This document shows positions 1-5,408 of a DNA stretch of 13,161 bases, piece after piece (position 1 is the first letter of the stretch; each line of letters opens with the position of its first letter). Source of the DNA: an uncultured Rhodospirillales bacterium. GTDB taxonomy: Bacteria > Pseudomonadota > Alphaproteobacteria > Acetobacterales > Acetobacteraceae. Location: the NCBI GenBank assembly GCA_903932545.1, contig CAIZGT010000185.1:1-13161 (forward strand), given 5' to 3'. The notes under the pieces were generated by a model, which saw nothing but the letters and a program-made list of their open reading frames with translations, was not told the origin of the DNA and ran no database searches. The translations under genes were made by a program, and so were the position numbers.

Positions 1-612
1 CATGCAGGTGCCGTATGAGCGCGCGATACCAGCTTCAACGCCGAGCCAATCTTGCTCGGTGATTTTGCCAGCGCGCAATTCGTCCCAATACTTCCAGCTA
101 TCCGAACCCGAGCCGAGGGTTTTGCCGCCCCAATTGCCGCGCAGCATCGGGCCAGCGGGCAGGAAGATGCAGGGCAGGTTCATGCTGGTGGCACCGAGCA
201 ACAGGCCCGGCGTGGTTTTGTCACAACCGCCCATCAGCACCGCGCCATCAACCGGGTGCGAGCGCAGCAGTTCTTCGGTCTCCATCGCCAGCATGTTACG
301 GTAAAGCATGGAGGTGGGTTTGACGTAGCTTTCGCTCACTGACAGCGCTGGCAGTTCCACCGGAAAGCCCCCCGCCATCAGAATGCCGCGCTTCACATCA
401 TCCACACGCTGCTTGAAGTGCATGTGGCACGGTTGCAGATCAGACCACGTATTGATGATCGCGATCACCGGCTTTCCGGTCCATTCCTCGGGTGAATAAC
501 CCATCTGCATGGCGCGCGAGCGGTGGCCGAAGCTGCGCAAATCAGCCGGGCCGAACCAGCGGGCCGAGCGCAGTTCTGCGGCGTTGCGCCGCGTTTGGGG
601 AGTGTTATTCAT
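1..612 (-). CDS. IlvD/Edd-family dehydratase, probable sugar-acid (L-arabinonate-type) dehydratase, 3' end off the window
   Basis: This is the N-terminal 204 residues of an iron-sulfur dehydratase; family members remove water from aldonic acids or dihydroxy acids to give 2-keto-3-deoxy or 2-keto acids in the cytoplasm. Seen: Cys62 (in SDLQPCHMH), Cys130 and Lys132 (in GGCDKTTPG), and Cys203 (in YGTCM). These match, offset by three, the three cluster cysteines and the carbamylated metal-binding lysine described for rhizobial L-arabinonate dehydratase, so a [2Fe-2S] sugar-acid dehydratase fits better than branched-chain IlvD. The ATG at 612 is preceded by GAGGAAA (621-627, read on the minus strand) with 8 nt spacing, which fixes the start. 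The gene diverges from aroQ and may be controlled by the dyad at 668-683. The catalytic serine of the family lies beyond the edge. Family call is firm; substrate is inference. Confidence 0.88.
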   Translation of the reverse strand, partial: MNNTPQTRRNAAELRSARWFGPADLRSFGHRSRAMQMGYSPEEWTGKPVIAIINTWSDLQPCHMHFKQRVDDVKRGILMAGGFPVELPALSVSESYVKPTSMLYRNMLAMETEELLRSHPVDGAVLMGGCDKTTPGLLLGATSMNLPCIFLPAGPMLRGNWGGKTLGSGSDSWKYWDELRAGKITEQDWLGVEAGIARSYGTCM

Positions 613-774
613 CCGCCGTGTTTCCTCGTGATCATCCGACAGGCGATGCCGATGTCATTAAGGTGCCACGTTAGCGGTAACATGACTAGTGGGCTGAGTG
701 TGAAACGCGCATGCGCAAGACTTGCTGGGAGGCAGGCTGAACTCTAGAGGTGTTGGCAGACATAGGAGCCTTGC
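613..774. promoter_or_regulatory. divergent dehydratase/aroQ control region
   Basis: This 162-bp gap must hold the promoters for both the leftward dehydratase and rightward aroQ. It contains the dehydratase ribosome binding site (621-627), a LacI-operator-like dyad (668-683), a short CTCTAGAG palindrome (742-749) and the aroQ ribosome binding site AGGAG (764-768, 6 nt before the start). I see no strong -35/-10 pair on either strand. Confidence 0.5.
668..683. promoter_or_regulatory. LacI-family-like operator dyad
   Basis: The 16-bp site ACGTTAGCGGTAACAT is an inverted repeat with six of eight base pairs symmetric and a central CG. It resembles the ATGTTA-N4-TAACAT half-site style of LacI-family repressors of sugar and gluconate catabolism. 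It lies about 55 bp upstream of the dehydratase start and about 90 bp upstream of aroQ, so it could govern either or both. The regulator is not in the window. Repressor family is inference. Confidence 0.42.
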
Positions 775-1215
775 ATGAGCCGCCTCGTTTACGTTCTCAA
801 CGGTCCGAACCTCAATCTGCTCGGCAAGCGGCAGCCTCATATCTATGGCCACGAGACGCTGGCCGATGTTGAGGTGGCGTGTGTGGCACTGGCGGCGGAG
901 TTGGGGCTGTCCGTGCGGTTCCATCAATCAAACCGCGAATACGAGATCATCGATTGGATTCATGAGGCGCGCGAAGTTGCGGGCGCCATCGTGATCAACC
1001 CGGCGGCGTTTACCCATACGTCAGTGGCGATCCTGGATGCGCTGAATGCGTTTGAGGGGCTGGTGTATGAGGTGCATATCTCCAACGTGCACAAGCGCGA
1101 GGAATTCCGCCATCATTCCTTCGTATCCGGCCGCGCGGATGGTGTGATCGCCGGCTTCGGCACGGAGGGATATCTGCTCGCGTTGCGTCGTGTGGGCTCA
1201 CAACTGCCGGTTTGA
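775..1215 (+). CDS. aroQ: type II 3-dehydroquinate dehydratase
   Basis: Converts 3-dehydroquinate to 3-dehydroshikimate by trans-dehydration; type II enzymes serve either the shikimate pathway or quinate catabolism and are usually cytoplasmic dodecamers. At 146 residues it is full length. The opening NGPNLNLLG motif is intact. Residues at the family's standard numbering are all present: Asn12, Arg19 on the flexible lid, catalytic Tyr24, Asn75, His81, Asp88, Glu99, His101 and Arg112. The usual QSNHEGEL stretch reads QSNREYEI here (51-58), a local divergence. AGGAG at 764-768 sets the start. It diverges from an IlvD/Edd dehydratase and is followed after 117 bp by an SDR, rather than by accB-accC as is common in alphaproteobacteria. 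This suggests a second, accessory or catabolic copy. Biochemical class is secure; pathway role is inferred. Confidence 0.93.
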   Translation: MSRLVYVLNGPNLNLLGKRQPHIYGHETLADVEVACVALAAELGLSVRFHQSNREYEIIDWIHEAREVAGAIVINPAAFTHTSVAILDALNAFEGLVYEVHISNVHKREEFRHHSFVSGRADGVIAGFGTEGYLLALRRVGSQLPV

Positions 1216-1248
1216 TCAGCACATCAGCCGGGGCCGATCACGACGTTT

Positions 1249-1299
1249 GGCGATATCGCCGGGTGCAGAGACGCTCTGGCCTCAGTCCTGCGCGGACTG
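1249..1299. promoter_or_regulatory. palindrome and stem-loop in the aroQ-SDR gap
   Basis: The 117-bp gap between aroQ and the SDR carries a perfect 12-bp palindrome GGCGATATCGCC (1249-1260) and a 6-bp perfect stem CAGTCC/GGACTG with a TGCGC loop (1283-1299). Neither is followed by a T run, so an intrinsic terminator is unlikely. They could be an operator and a leader hairpin for the SDR, or chance in GC-rich DNA. Confidence 0.3.
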
Positions 1300-1332
1300 C
1301 TAACACCTTCGACACAGACGGAGGAAACAAAA

Positions 1333-2133
1333 ATGGCAGGACGCTTGGCAGGCAAAGTTGCGATCATCACCGGTGCCGGCTGCGTCGGCCCCGGCTGGGG
1401 CAATGGTCGTGCGGCGGCGGTGATTTTCGCGCGTGAAGGCGCGAAGGTGTTTGCCGTTGATCTGAACGCCGAGGCGATGGACGAGACCGTTGCCCGCACG
1501 CGCGAGATTGGCGGCGAAATCACCACCTATGTGTGCGATGCCACCCAGGCCGATCAGGTTGCGGCGATGGTGGCAGCCTGTGTTGCGACGTATGGGCGGG
1601 TGGATATTCTGGTGAACAATATCGGCGGCTCTGCCCCCGGTGGTGCGGTGAAGCTCTCGGAAGAGGCGTGGGATCGGCAGATCGATTTCAACCTGAAATC
1701 CGTTTTTCTGAGCTGCAAATACGTGATCCCGGAGATGGAGAAAGTGGGTGGCGGTGCCATCGTCAACACCGCGTCCACATCTGGGGTGCGCTACACCGGG
1801 GCGCCGCAAGTGGCTTATGCGTCCACCAAGGCCGCGATCATCCAGTTCTCGCGTGTCACAGCGGTGGAATATGCCAAGCAGAACATCCGGGTGAACACCG
1901 TGGTGCCCGGCCAGATGCACACCCCGATGGTGGAAACCCGTCTTGCCGGTCAGCGCGCTGGAGGAGACGTTGAATCGCTGCTGAAAGCCCGCGTCGCCCG
2001 CATTCCGCTGGGCTTCATGGGCGATGGGCGAGACACTGCGCATGCCGCCTTGTTCCTCGCCTCCGACGAAGCGCGTTTCGTGACCGGCACAGAAATCGTC
2101 GTGGATGGCGGCATGATCGCGCGGTGTGACTGA
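1333..2133 (+). CDS. classical short-chain dehydrogenase/reductase (SDR)
   Basis: An NAD(P)-dependent oxidoreductase of 266 residues with a Rossmann fold, presumably cytoplasmic. Seen: cofactor motif TGAG at 13-16 followed by an expanded glycine loop (VGPGWGNG, 18-25) instead of the usual GIG; an acidic residue, Asp43, after beta-2 that would favour NAD over NADP; NNIGG at 95-99; structural Asn120; and a catalytic set of Ser148, Tyr162 and Lys166 in the YASTK motif. The C-terminus ends with the usual TGTEIVVDGG (251-260). GAGG at 1321-1324, 8 nt before the ATG, supports the start. It lies downstream of aroQ in the same direction, so a shared role with aroQ and the dehydratase in oxidising a sugar, polyol or cyclic hydroxy acid is possible. 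The substrate cannot be read from sequence. Confidence 0.9.
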   Translation: MAGRLAGKVAIITGAGCVGPGWGNGRAAAVIFAREGAKVFAVDLNAEAMDETVARTREIGGEITTYVCDATQADQVAAMVAACVATYGRVDILVNNIGGSAPGGAVKLSEEAWDRQIDFNLKSVFLSCKYVIPEMEKVGGGAIVNTASTSGVRYTGAPQVAYASTKAAIIQFSRVTAVEYAKQNIRVNTVVPGQMHTPMVETRLAGQRAGGDVESLLKARVARIPLGFMGDGRDTAHAALFLASDEARFVTGTEIVVDGGMIARCD

Positions 2134-2273
2134 ACCCTAACAGGCGGCGCGGCTGACGCATTTCGGCGTTACCGCCCCGTCGCTGTTTGGGGGTCAATCA
2201 TGTTTGGTTCGGAGACATTTTTTCGGAATTGATGATGTCCCTTGCAGCCGAGCAGGGTTTTTGCGCAAAAGCG
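2134..2273. other. convergent intergenic gap
   Basis: This 140-bp gap separates the converging SDR and propeller genes. It holds one weak hairpin with a T run (2200-2223) and a perfect 12-bp palindrome TTTTGCGCAAAA (2259-2270) just past the propeller stop. The latter has no downstream T run in the minus direction and so is not a convincing terminator. Nothing coding was recognised. Confidence 0.5.
2200..2223 (+). terminator. weak candidate intrinsic terminator for the SDR transcript
   Basis: ATGTTT (2200-2205) can pair with AGACAT (2213-2218) across a 7-nt loop, with one G-U pair, running into a six-T stretch (2218-2223). The stem is short and AT-rich, so termination would be inefficient if real. 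Confidence 0.25.
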
Positions 2274-3437
2274 CTACGGTGCTTTCGGTGCTGCCAACGC
2301 TGCTTTCCAATCGTGGTAGAAATCCAAATCCAGGCCATCCGGATTCCACAGATACCCCGGCGCGTGGCCTTTGCTGTCGGTTTTGCCGTATTGCCAGATG
2401 ATATGCTTCGTCTGACGGTCGATCACCAGCACGCGGTGGCGCAGATCGTCGTTGAGGATGATATCGCCGGTCGGCAATTCTTTGGCCAACGAGGGGTGGT
2501 CCAGCATACCCTCGCCGCTGGCCACCCGATATTCCCAACTGACTTTGCGGGTTTTGGGATCAAAAATCACCACGCCGCCGGGTTTGACGTAATCGGCCAC
2601 CACCACCTCCCCGTCATGTGTGAGGAATGCATCCGACACGTAATGGATATGCGGGGCTTTCACCGCCCAAATCACCGCCCCCTCTCGGGTCATGCGGGTG
2701 ATCCAGCCATCAGTGATTTCGGTGATCAGCAAATCACCATTTTCCAGCGGTGCCGCGCCGTTCGGGTAGGCGAAATTATGCGGCGGATCATGGCGGCAGG
2801 CACCCGGCTTGCCCCATTGGGTTTCGATATCCGAAGAGTCTGGGTTCATGATCATCACCCGGCACGAGCGGATGTCAGCCACCACCAGCTTGCCATCGGC
2901 CAGCATCGTCGCATCGTCGGGATAGTTGAGATATGGCCCGGAATTGCCGCTCACATCTGAGATGCCGAAGGTGCGCGTCACTGCGCGTTCCTGATAATCA
3001 ACGAAGTGGAAATCGTAATTGTCCTCCTCGTTGACCACCATCTGATTGCCGTCAGGGGTGAAGAAAACATCGTCATTGCCGCGATAGATTTGCAGATTGG
3101 GAGATTGCATTTCCCACACGATGCGCTTGTCTGGTGTGATTTCGATCAATCGGTTGTTGCGCCGGTCGGCGATCATGATCGGGTAGGGCAGCGGTTTACC
3201 CCAGGATTCAACTGGCTTGGCGCGCGTGCCGGTGACGGGAATGGGCGTCGGTAGCATGGTGCCGCTGGAGACGATGCCGGCACCGAGCATTTCCTTGGTG
3301 ACGGTGACCGGATGGCCCACCGGTGCATCCTTTGCTTTCGAGTTTGGCGGGTCAGCGGCTTGGGCCGCAAAAACCAACATCATGCCGGTCAACATCAGCG
3401 TGAGCCTGCGCGCAACGAGCCAAGAGCGAGACGGCAT
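2274..3437 (-). CDS. secreted beta-propeller protein, PQQ-like/arylsulfotransferase-like repeats
   Basis: A 387-residue exported protein of unknown substrate. The N-terminus has basic residues (Arg10, Arg11), a hydrophobic core (12-24) and an AQAA-D cleavage region near 28, a typical Sec signal peptide. The mature part consists of repeated strands with Trp and Asp-Gly turns: KRIVWEM (104-110), MVVNEEDNYDFHFVD (133-147), DGKLVVADIR (181-190), NGDLLITEITDGWITR (233-248), DGEVVVADY (275-283), RKVSWEYR (297-304), GDIILNDDLRHRVLVID (324-340) and HIIWQYG (345-351). This resembles PQQ-binding-like or arylsulfotransferase-type propellers. Cys192 and Cys214 could form a disulfide. The reading frame extends upstream to 3659, but AGGAAA at 3444-3449 and the signal peptide select the ATG at 3437. 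It follows the NHL-like gene by 19 bp, probably as one operon. No catalytic residues could be assigned; a structural or binding role is equally possible. Confidence 0.78.
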   Translation of the reverse strand: MPSRSWLVARRLTLMLTGMMLVFAAQAADPPNSKAKDAPVGHPVTVTKEMLGAGIVSSGTMLPTPIPVTGTRAKPVESWGKPLPYPIMIADRRNNRLIEITPDKRIVWEMQSPNLQIYRGNDDVFFTPDGNQMVVNEEDNYDFHFVDYQERAVTRTFGISDVSGNSGPYLNYPDDATMLADGKLVVADIRSCRVMIMNPDSSDIETQWGKPGACRHDPPHNFAYPNGAAPLENGDLLITEITDGWITRMTREGAVIWAVKAPHIHYVSDAFLTHDGEVVVADYVKPGGVVIFDPKTRKVSWEYRVASGEGMLDHPSLAKELPTGDIILNDDLRHRVLVIDRQTKHIIWQYGKTDSKGHAPGYLWNPDGLDLDFYHDWKAALAAPKAP

Positions 3438-3443
3438 AGCTGG

Positions 3444-3449
3444 TTTCCT
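3444..3449 (-). promoter_or_regulatory. ribosome binding site choosing the 3437 start
   Basis: AGGAAA on the minus strand lies 6 nt before the ATG at 3437 and inside the 19-bp gap after the preceding gene. It favours this start, which exposes a clean signal peptide, over in-frame starts further upstream that would overlap the upstream gene. Confidence 0.7.
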
Positions 3450-3456
3450 GTTCAAT

Positions 3457-4509
3457 CTAATGGCCAGACATGGCGGTGGGGATGAAACGCTGCACGCGGT
3501 TGGCACCATCCACCTCGGTGGTGAAAACATCGCCATGGCTGTCAACGGCGATGCTGTGCAGCCAATGGAACTGCCCGGCATGACGGCCCGGTTGGCCGAA
3601 CGCGCCGATCTGCACGCCGTCGCTGCGACGCAGGATGTGCACCGCCTCGTTGCTGCCATCGGCCACGAAAATCAGGCTCTGGGTGGGGTCTGCCGAGAAG
3701 GCGAGATCCCACACGCTGCCCATCCCCACGGTCTGCGGCGCGACGTGCCATTCGGTGACGAAGTGGCCATCTTGGCGGAACACCTGAATGCGGTCGTTCT
3801 GGCGGTCGCACACATAGAGCAGCCCATCCTCAGACCGCTTGATGCAATGCACCGGGCGGCCGAACTGGCGCGGTGGTGTCGCCTTGGGGTCATAACGCTG
3901 GGTGGCATCGGATGGCGGGTCGCCATAGGCTCCCCAATGGCGTTTGTAGGCTCCGGTTTCGGTATCAAACACGATCACCCGACGGTTGCCGTATCCATCT
4001 GAGATAAAGGCCTCGCGGGCTTGCGGATCGAAGGCAATATCGGTTGGCCGTCCAAGACGGCTGACGTCATGGCTCGCTGGCCCCTGTGCAGGATGACCGA
4101 TCTGGAGCACGAAACTGCCATCACGCCGGAATTTGAGGAATTGTGCATCCCGGCTGCCGTTGCCGCTGAGCCAGACAAACCCCTTGGGGTCGAGATGAAT
4201 GCCATGCGGGTTGCTGGGCCAGTCAAACCCTTGGCCCGGGCCGCCCCACGACTGGAGCACGCGGCCAGATGGATCGAATTCGATCACCGGGGGAGTGCCG
4301 CGCTGGACGATCCACACATGGTCCTGCGGATCGACGGTGATGCCGGAGACTTCGCCGAGCACCCAGCCATGTGGCAGCGGTGCAGGCCAGTGCGGATCAA
4401 CCTTGAGCAGCAGGTTGTCGTCTGCCAACGCATTTCCGGCTGACACGGCCAGGGCGATCAGCAGGCATAGTCCGATATTTCTGATGTGAAGCAGCCTGCC
4501 GCGCAGCAT
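3457..4509 (-). CDS. secreted NHL-repeat-like six-bladed beta-propeller protein
   Basis: A 350-residue exported propeller, likely periplasmic. It begins with a Sec signal peptide: basic start (Arg3, Arg5, Arg10), hydrophobic 12-24, cleavage after ALA at 29. There is no lipobox. NHL-style blades recur: GITVDPQDHVWIVQR (56-70), HGIHLDPKGFVWLSG (102-116), TDIAFDPQAREAFISDGYGNRRVIVFD (156-182, given here as the blade with the longest match), EDGLLYVCDRQNDRIQVF (227-244), DLAFSADPTQSLIFVADG (268-285) and HSIAVDSHGDVFTTE (318-332). The family includes peptidyl-alpha-hydroxyglycine amidating lyase-like and 6-bladed TolB/SMP-30-like proteins, but no lyase catalytic set could be confirmed. Cys222 and Cys234 may pair. 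It heads a two-gene operon with the propeller gene behind it, and a perfect FNR-type box lies about 59 bp (centre) before its start. Only a weak AGGG precedes the ATG, so the start is less certain than the frame. Confidence 0.8.
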   Translation of the reverse strand: MLRGRLLHIRNIGLCLLIALAVSAGNALADDNLLLKVDPHWPAPLPHGWVLGEVSGITVDPQDHVWIVQRGTPPVIEFDPSGRVLQSWGGPGQGFDWPSNPHGIHLDPKGFVWLSGNGSRDAQFLKFRRDGSFVLQIGHPAQGPASHDVSRLGRPTDIAFDPQAREAFISDGYGNRRVIVFDTETGAYKRHWGAYGDPPSDATQRYDPKATPPRQFGRPVHCIKRSEDGLLYVCDRQNDRIQVFRQDGHFVTEWHVAPQTVGMGSVWDLAFSADPTQSLIFVADGSNEAVHILRRSDGVQIGAFGQPGRHAGQFHWLHSIAVDSHGDVFTTEVDGANRVQRFIPTAMSGH

Positions 4510-4561
4510 TGTCGCGCCCTAACCGAGGGCCGCACGCTGCCAGCAATCCAGCGCATGATAC

Positions 4562-4575
4562 TTGATTCAGATCAA
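4562..4575. promoter_or_regulatory. FNR/FixK-type box
   Basis: TTGAT-TCAG-ATCAA is a perfect match to the FNR consensus TTGAT-N4-ATCAA, used by oxygen-responsive Crp/Fnr regulators (FnrL, FixK, Anr). Its centre, 4568.5, is 59 bp from the propeller start. With a short leader this fits a class II activator position near -41.5. If instead the TATCAT at 4555-4560 is the -10, the site would repress. Which gene it serves is inference. Confidence 0.68.
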
Positions 4576-4595
4576 ACTCCCGCGCGGCTGCGCGC

Positions 4596-4624
4596 TTGAC
4601 TCGTCACATAAAATGAGAACAAAT
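4596..4624 (+). promoter_or_regulatory. candidate imuA promoter
   Basis: TTGACT (4596-4601) is a good -35; at 17 nt spacing the -10 slot reads ACAAAT (4619-4624), a weak match. The LexA box covers this -10, which is the expected place for repression. The predicted transcript would start near 4631, leaving a leader of only about a dozen bases. Confidence 0.4.
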
Positions 4625-4631
4625 AAAGAAC
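4617..4631. promoter_or_regulatory. LexA box (SOS operator) of the imu cassette
   Basis: GAAC-AAATAAA-GAAC is, on the minus strand, GTTC-N7-GTTC: the direct-repeat operator known for LexA in alphaproteobacteria. The match is perfect in both half-sites and the spacing. It ends 12 nt before the imuA start codon and overlaps the candidate -10, so LexA binding should block transcription until DNA damage triggers LexA self-cleavage. Confidence 0.85.
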
Positions 4632-4643
4632 ATATTCACATCA

Positions 4644-5408
4644 TTGTCTCAAGGTCGGCACATATTGCGGTCACATCCCGCCATTGAGGGCCTGCGCGCC
4701 CGGATTGCCCGGATCGAACGCACCAGCCGGCAGCATGCGGCGGTGCTGGCGTTTGGTGTGGCCGATATCGACATTGTGCTGCCCGGTGGCGGGCTGGCGC
4801 TTGGGGCGTTGCATGAGGTGATGGGGGCCGGGCGCGCGAACGGCGATTCTGCGGCGGCGATGCTGTTCTGCGCTGGGCTTGCGGCACGGACATCAGGCCC
4901 GGCGCTGTGGTGCGTGGCCCAGCCAGATCTCTTCGCACCTGGGCTGGCGCAGGCCGGGCTGCATCCGGATCAGGTGATATTTGTCGAGGCACGCGGCGAC
5001 AAGGCGTTGCTCGCCTGCTGTGAGGAAGGGCTGCGGCATGGCGGGTTGGGCGTGGTGGTGGCGGAGTTGTCGCTGCTGCCGATGATCGCGTCACGACGTT
5101 TGCAACTCGCGGCCGAAAGCTCTGGCACACTCGCGCTCATCCTCAGGCGTTGGGCGGGGGACAAGGCAGCGGGTGAGCCGAATGCGGCGCATACGCGCTG
5201 GCGCATCGCCGCTTTGCCGTCTGCCAAACTGCCCACGCCCGGGATCGGTCGGGCACGGTGGCAAGTAGAGCTGCTGCGCAACCGCCATGGTGCAACCGGC
5301 ATTTTCGAAGTGGAAGCCTGCGATGCCCAGGGTTGTCTCGCTGTTCCTGCCGAATTGGCCCACCGACCGGCTGTGTCGGGACATGGGGGCCAACGCGCCA
5401 CCCTCTGA
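4644..5408 (+). CDS. imuA: ImuA, SOS mutagenesis accessory protein
   Basis: A RecA/SulA-like accessory factor of the ImuA-ImuB-DnaE2 translesion mutasome, needed for damage-induced mutagenesis. The 254 residues show the family pattern: an arginine-rich helix (LRARIARIE, 17-25), a degenerate RecA-like core with the Walker-A region altered to GAGRANGDSA (61-70), FVEARGDKALLACCEEGLR (113-131), LRRW (167-170), and a closing ACDAQGCLAVPAELAHR (225-241). The start is a TTG at 4644, close behind the LexA box with no clear ribosome binding site; a second TTG at 4665 is an alternative. No ATG in frame precedes the conserved region. It is first in a cassette with imuB, which it overlaps by 86 bp in another frame, and dnaE2. 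Function from family knowledge; start uncertain. Confidence 0.88.
   Translation: MSQGRHILRSHPAIEGLRARIARIERTSRQHAAVLAFGVADIDIVLPGGGLALGALHEVMGAGRANGDSAAAMLFCAGLAARTSGPALWCVAQPDLFAPGLAQAGLHPDQVIFVEARGDKALLACCEEGLRHGGLGVVVAELSLLPMIASRRLQLAAESSGTLALILRRWAGDKAAGEPNAAHTRWRIAALPSAKLPTPGIGRARWQVELLRNRHGATGIFEVEACDAQGCLAVPAELAHRPAVSGHGGQRATL
5312..5316 (+). promoter_or_regulatory. ribosome binding site choosing the imuB start at 5323
   Basis: GGAAG lies 6 nt before the ATG at 5323, inside the imuA reading frame. An upstream in-frame ATG at 5287 would add 12 residues that do not resemble ImuB; the protein from 5323 opens MPRVVSLFLPNWPTDRL, the usual ImuB beginning. Confidence 0.6.

Larger units (their letters stand above)
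4510..4643. promoter_or_regulatory. divergent propeller/imuA control region
   Basis: This 134-bp gap drives the secreted propeller operon leftward and the imu cassette rightward. From left to right it holds a possible minus-strand -10 (TATCAT, 4555-4560), a perfect FNR-type dyad (4562-4575), a 5-bp GC stem (4581-4594), a plus-strand -35 candidate (TTGACT, 4596-4601) and a perfect LexA direct repeat (4617-4631). Confidence 0.65.

Noticed and set aside
2259..2274. TTTTGCGCAAAA palindrome as terminator of the propeller operon
   Set aside because: In the minus direction the GC stem is only 4 bp and is followed by A residues, not T residues, so it does not meet the intrinsic terminator pattern.
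2187..2960. 257-residue plus-strand open frame opposite the propeller gene
   Set aside because: Histidine/isoleucine-rich shadow of the minus-strand gene, which has a signal peptide, blades and a good ribosome binding site.
3438..3659. 74-residue N-terminal extension of the PQQ-like propeller protein
   Set aside because: It would overlap the upstream NHL-like gene, lacks similarity to secreted proteins and would bury the signal peptide; the ATG at 3437 has its own ribosome binding site.
4581..4594. CGCGC-GGCT-GCGCG stem in the imuA upstream region
   Set aside because: A 5-bp GC stem with a 4-nt loop is common by chance in this base composition and has no T run; not listed as a separate element.
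4621..4661. AT-rich patch as a sign of recent insertion or an attachment site
   Set aside because: It coincides with the promoter and LexA operator; no direct repeats, tRNA end or integrase is nearby.
5287..5322. Earlier ATG for imuB adding 12 residues
   Set aside because: The extra residues do not look like ImuB, while the start at 5323 gives the typical opening and has GGAAG 6 nt upstream.
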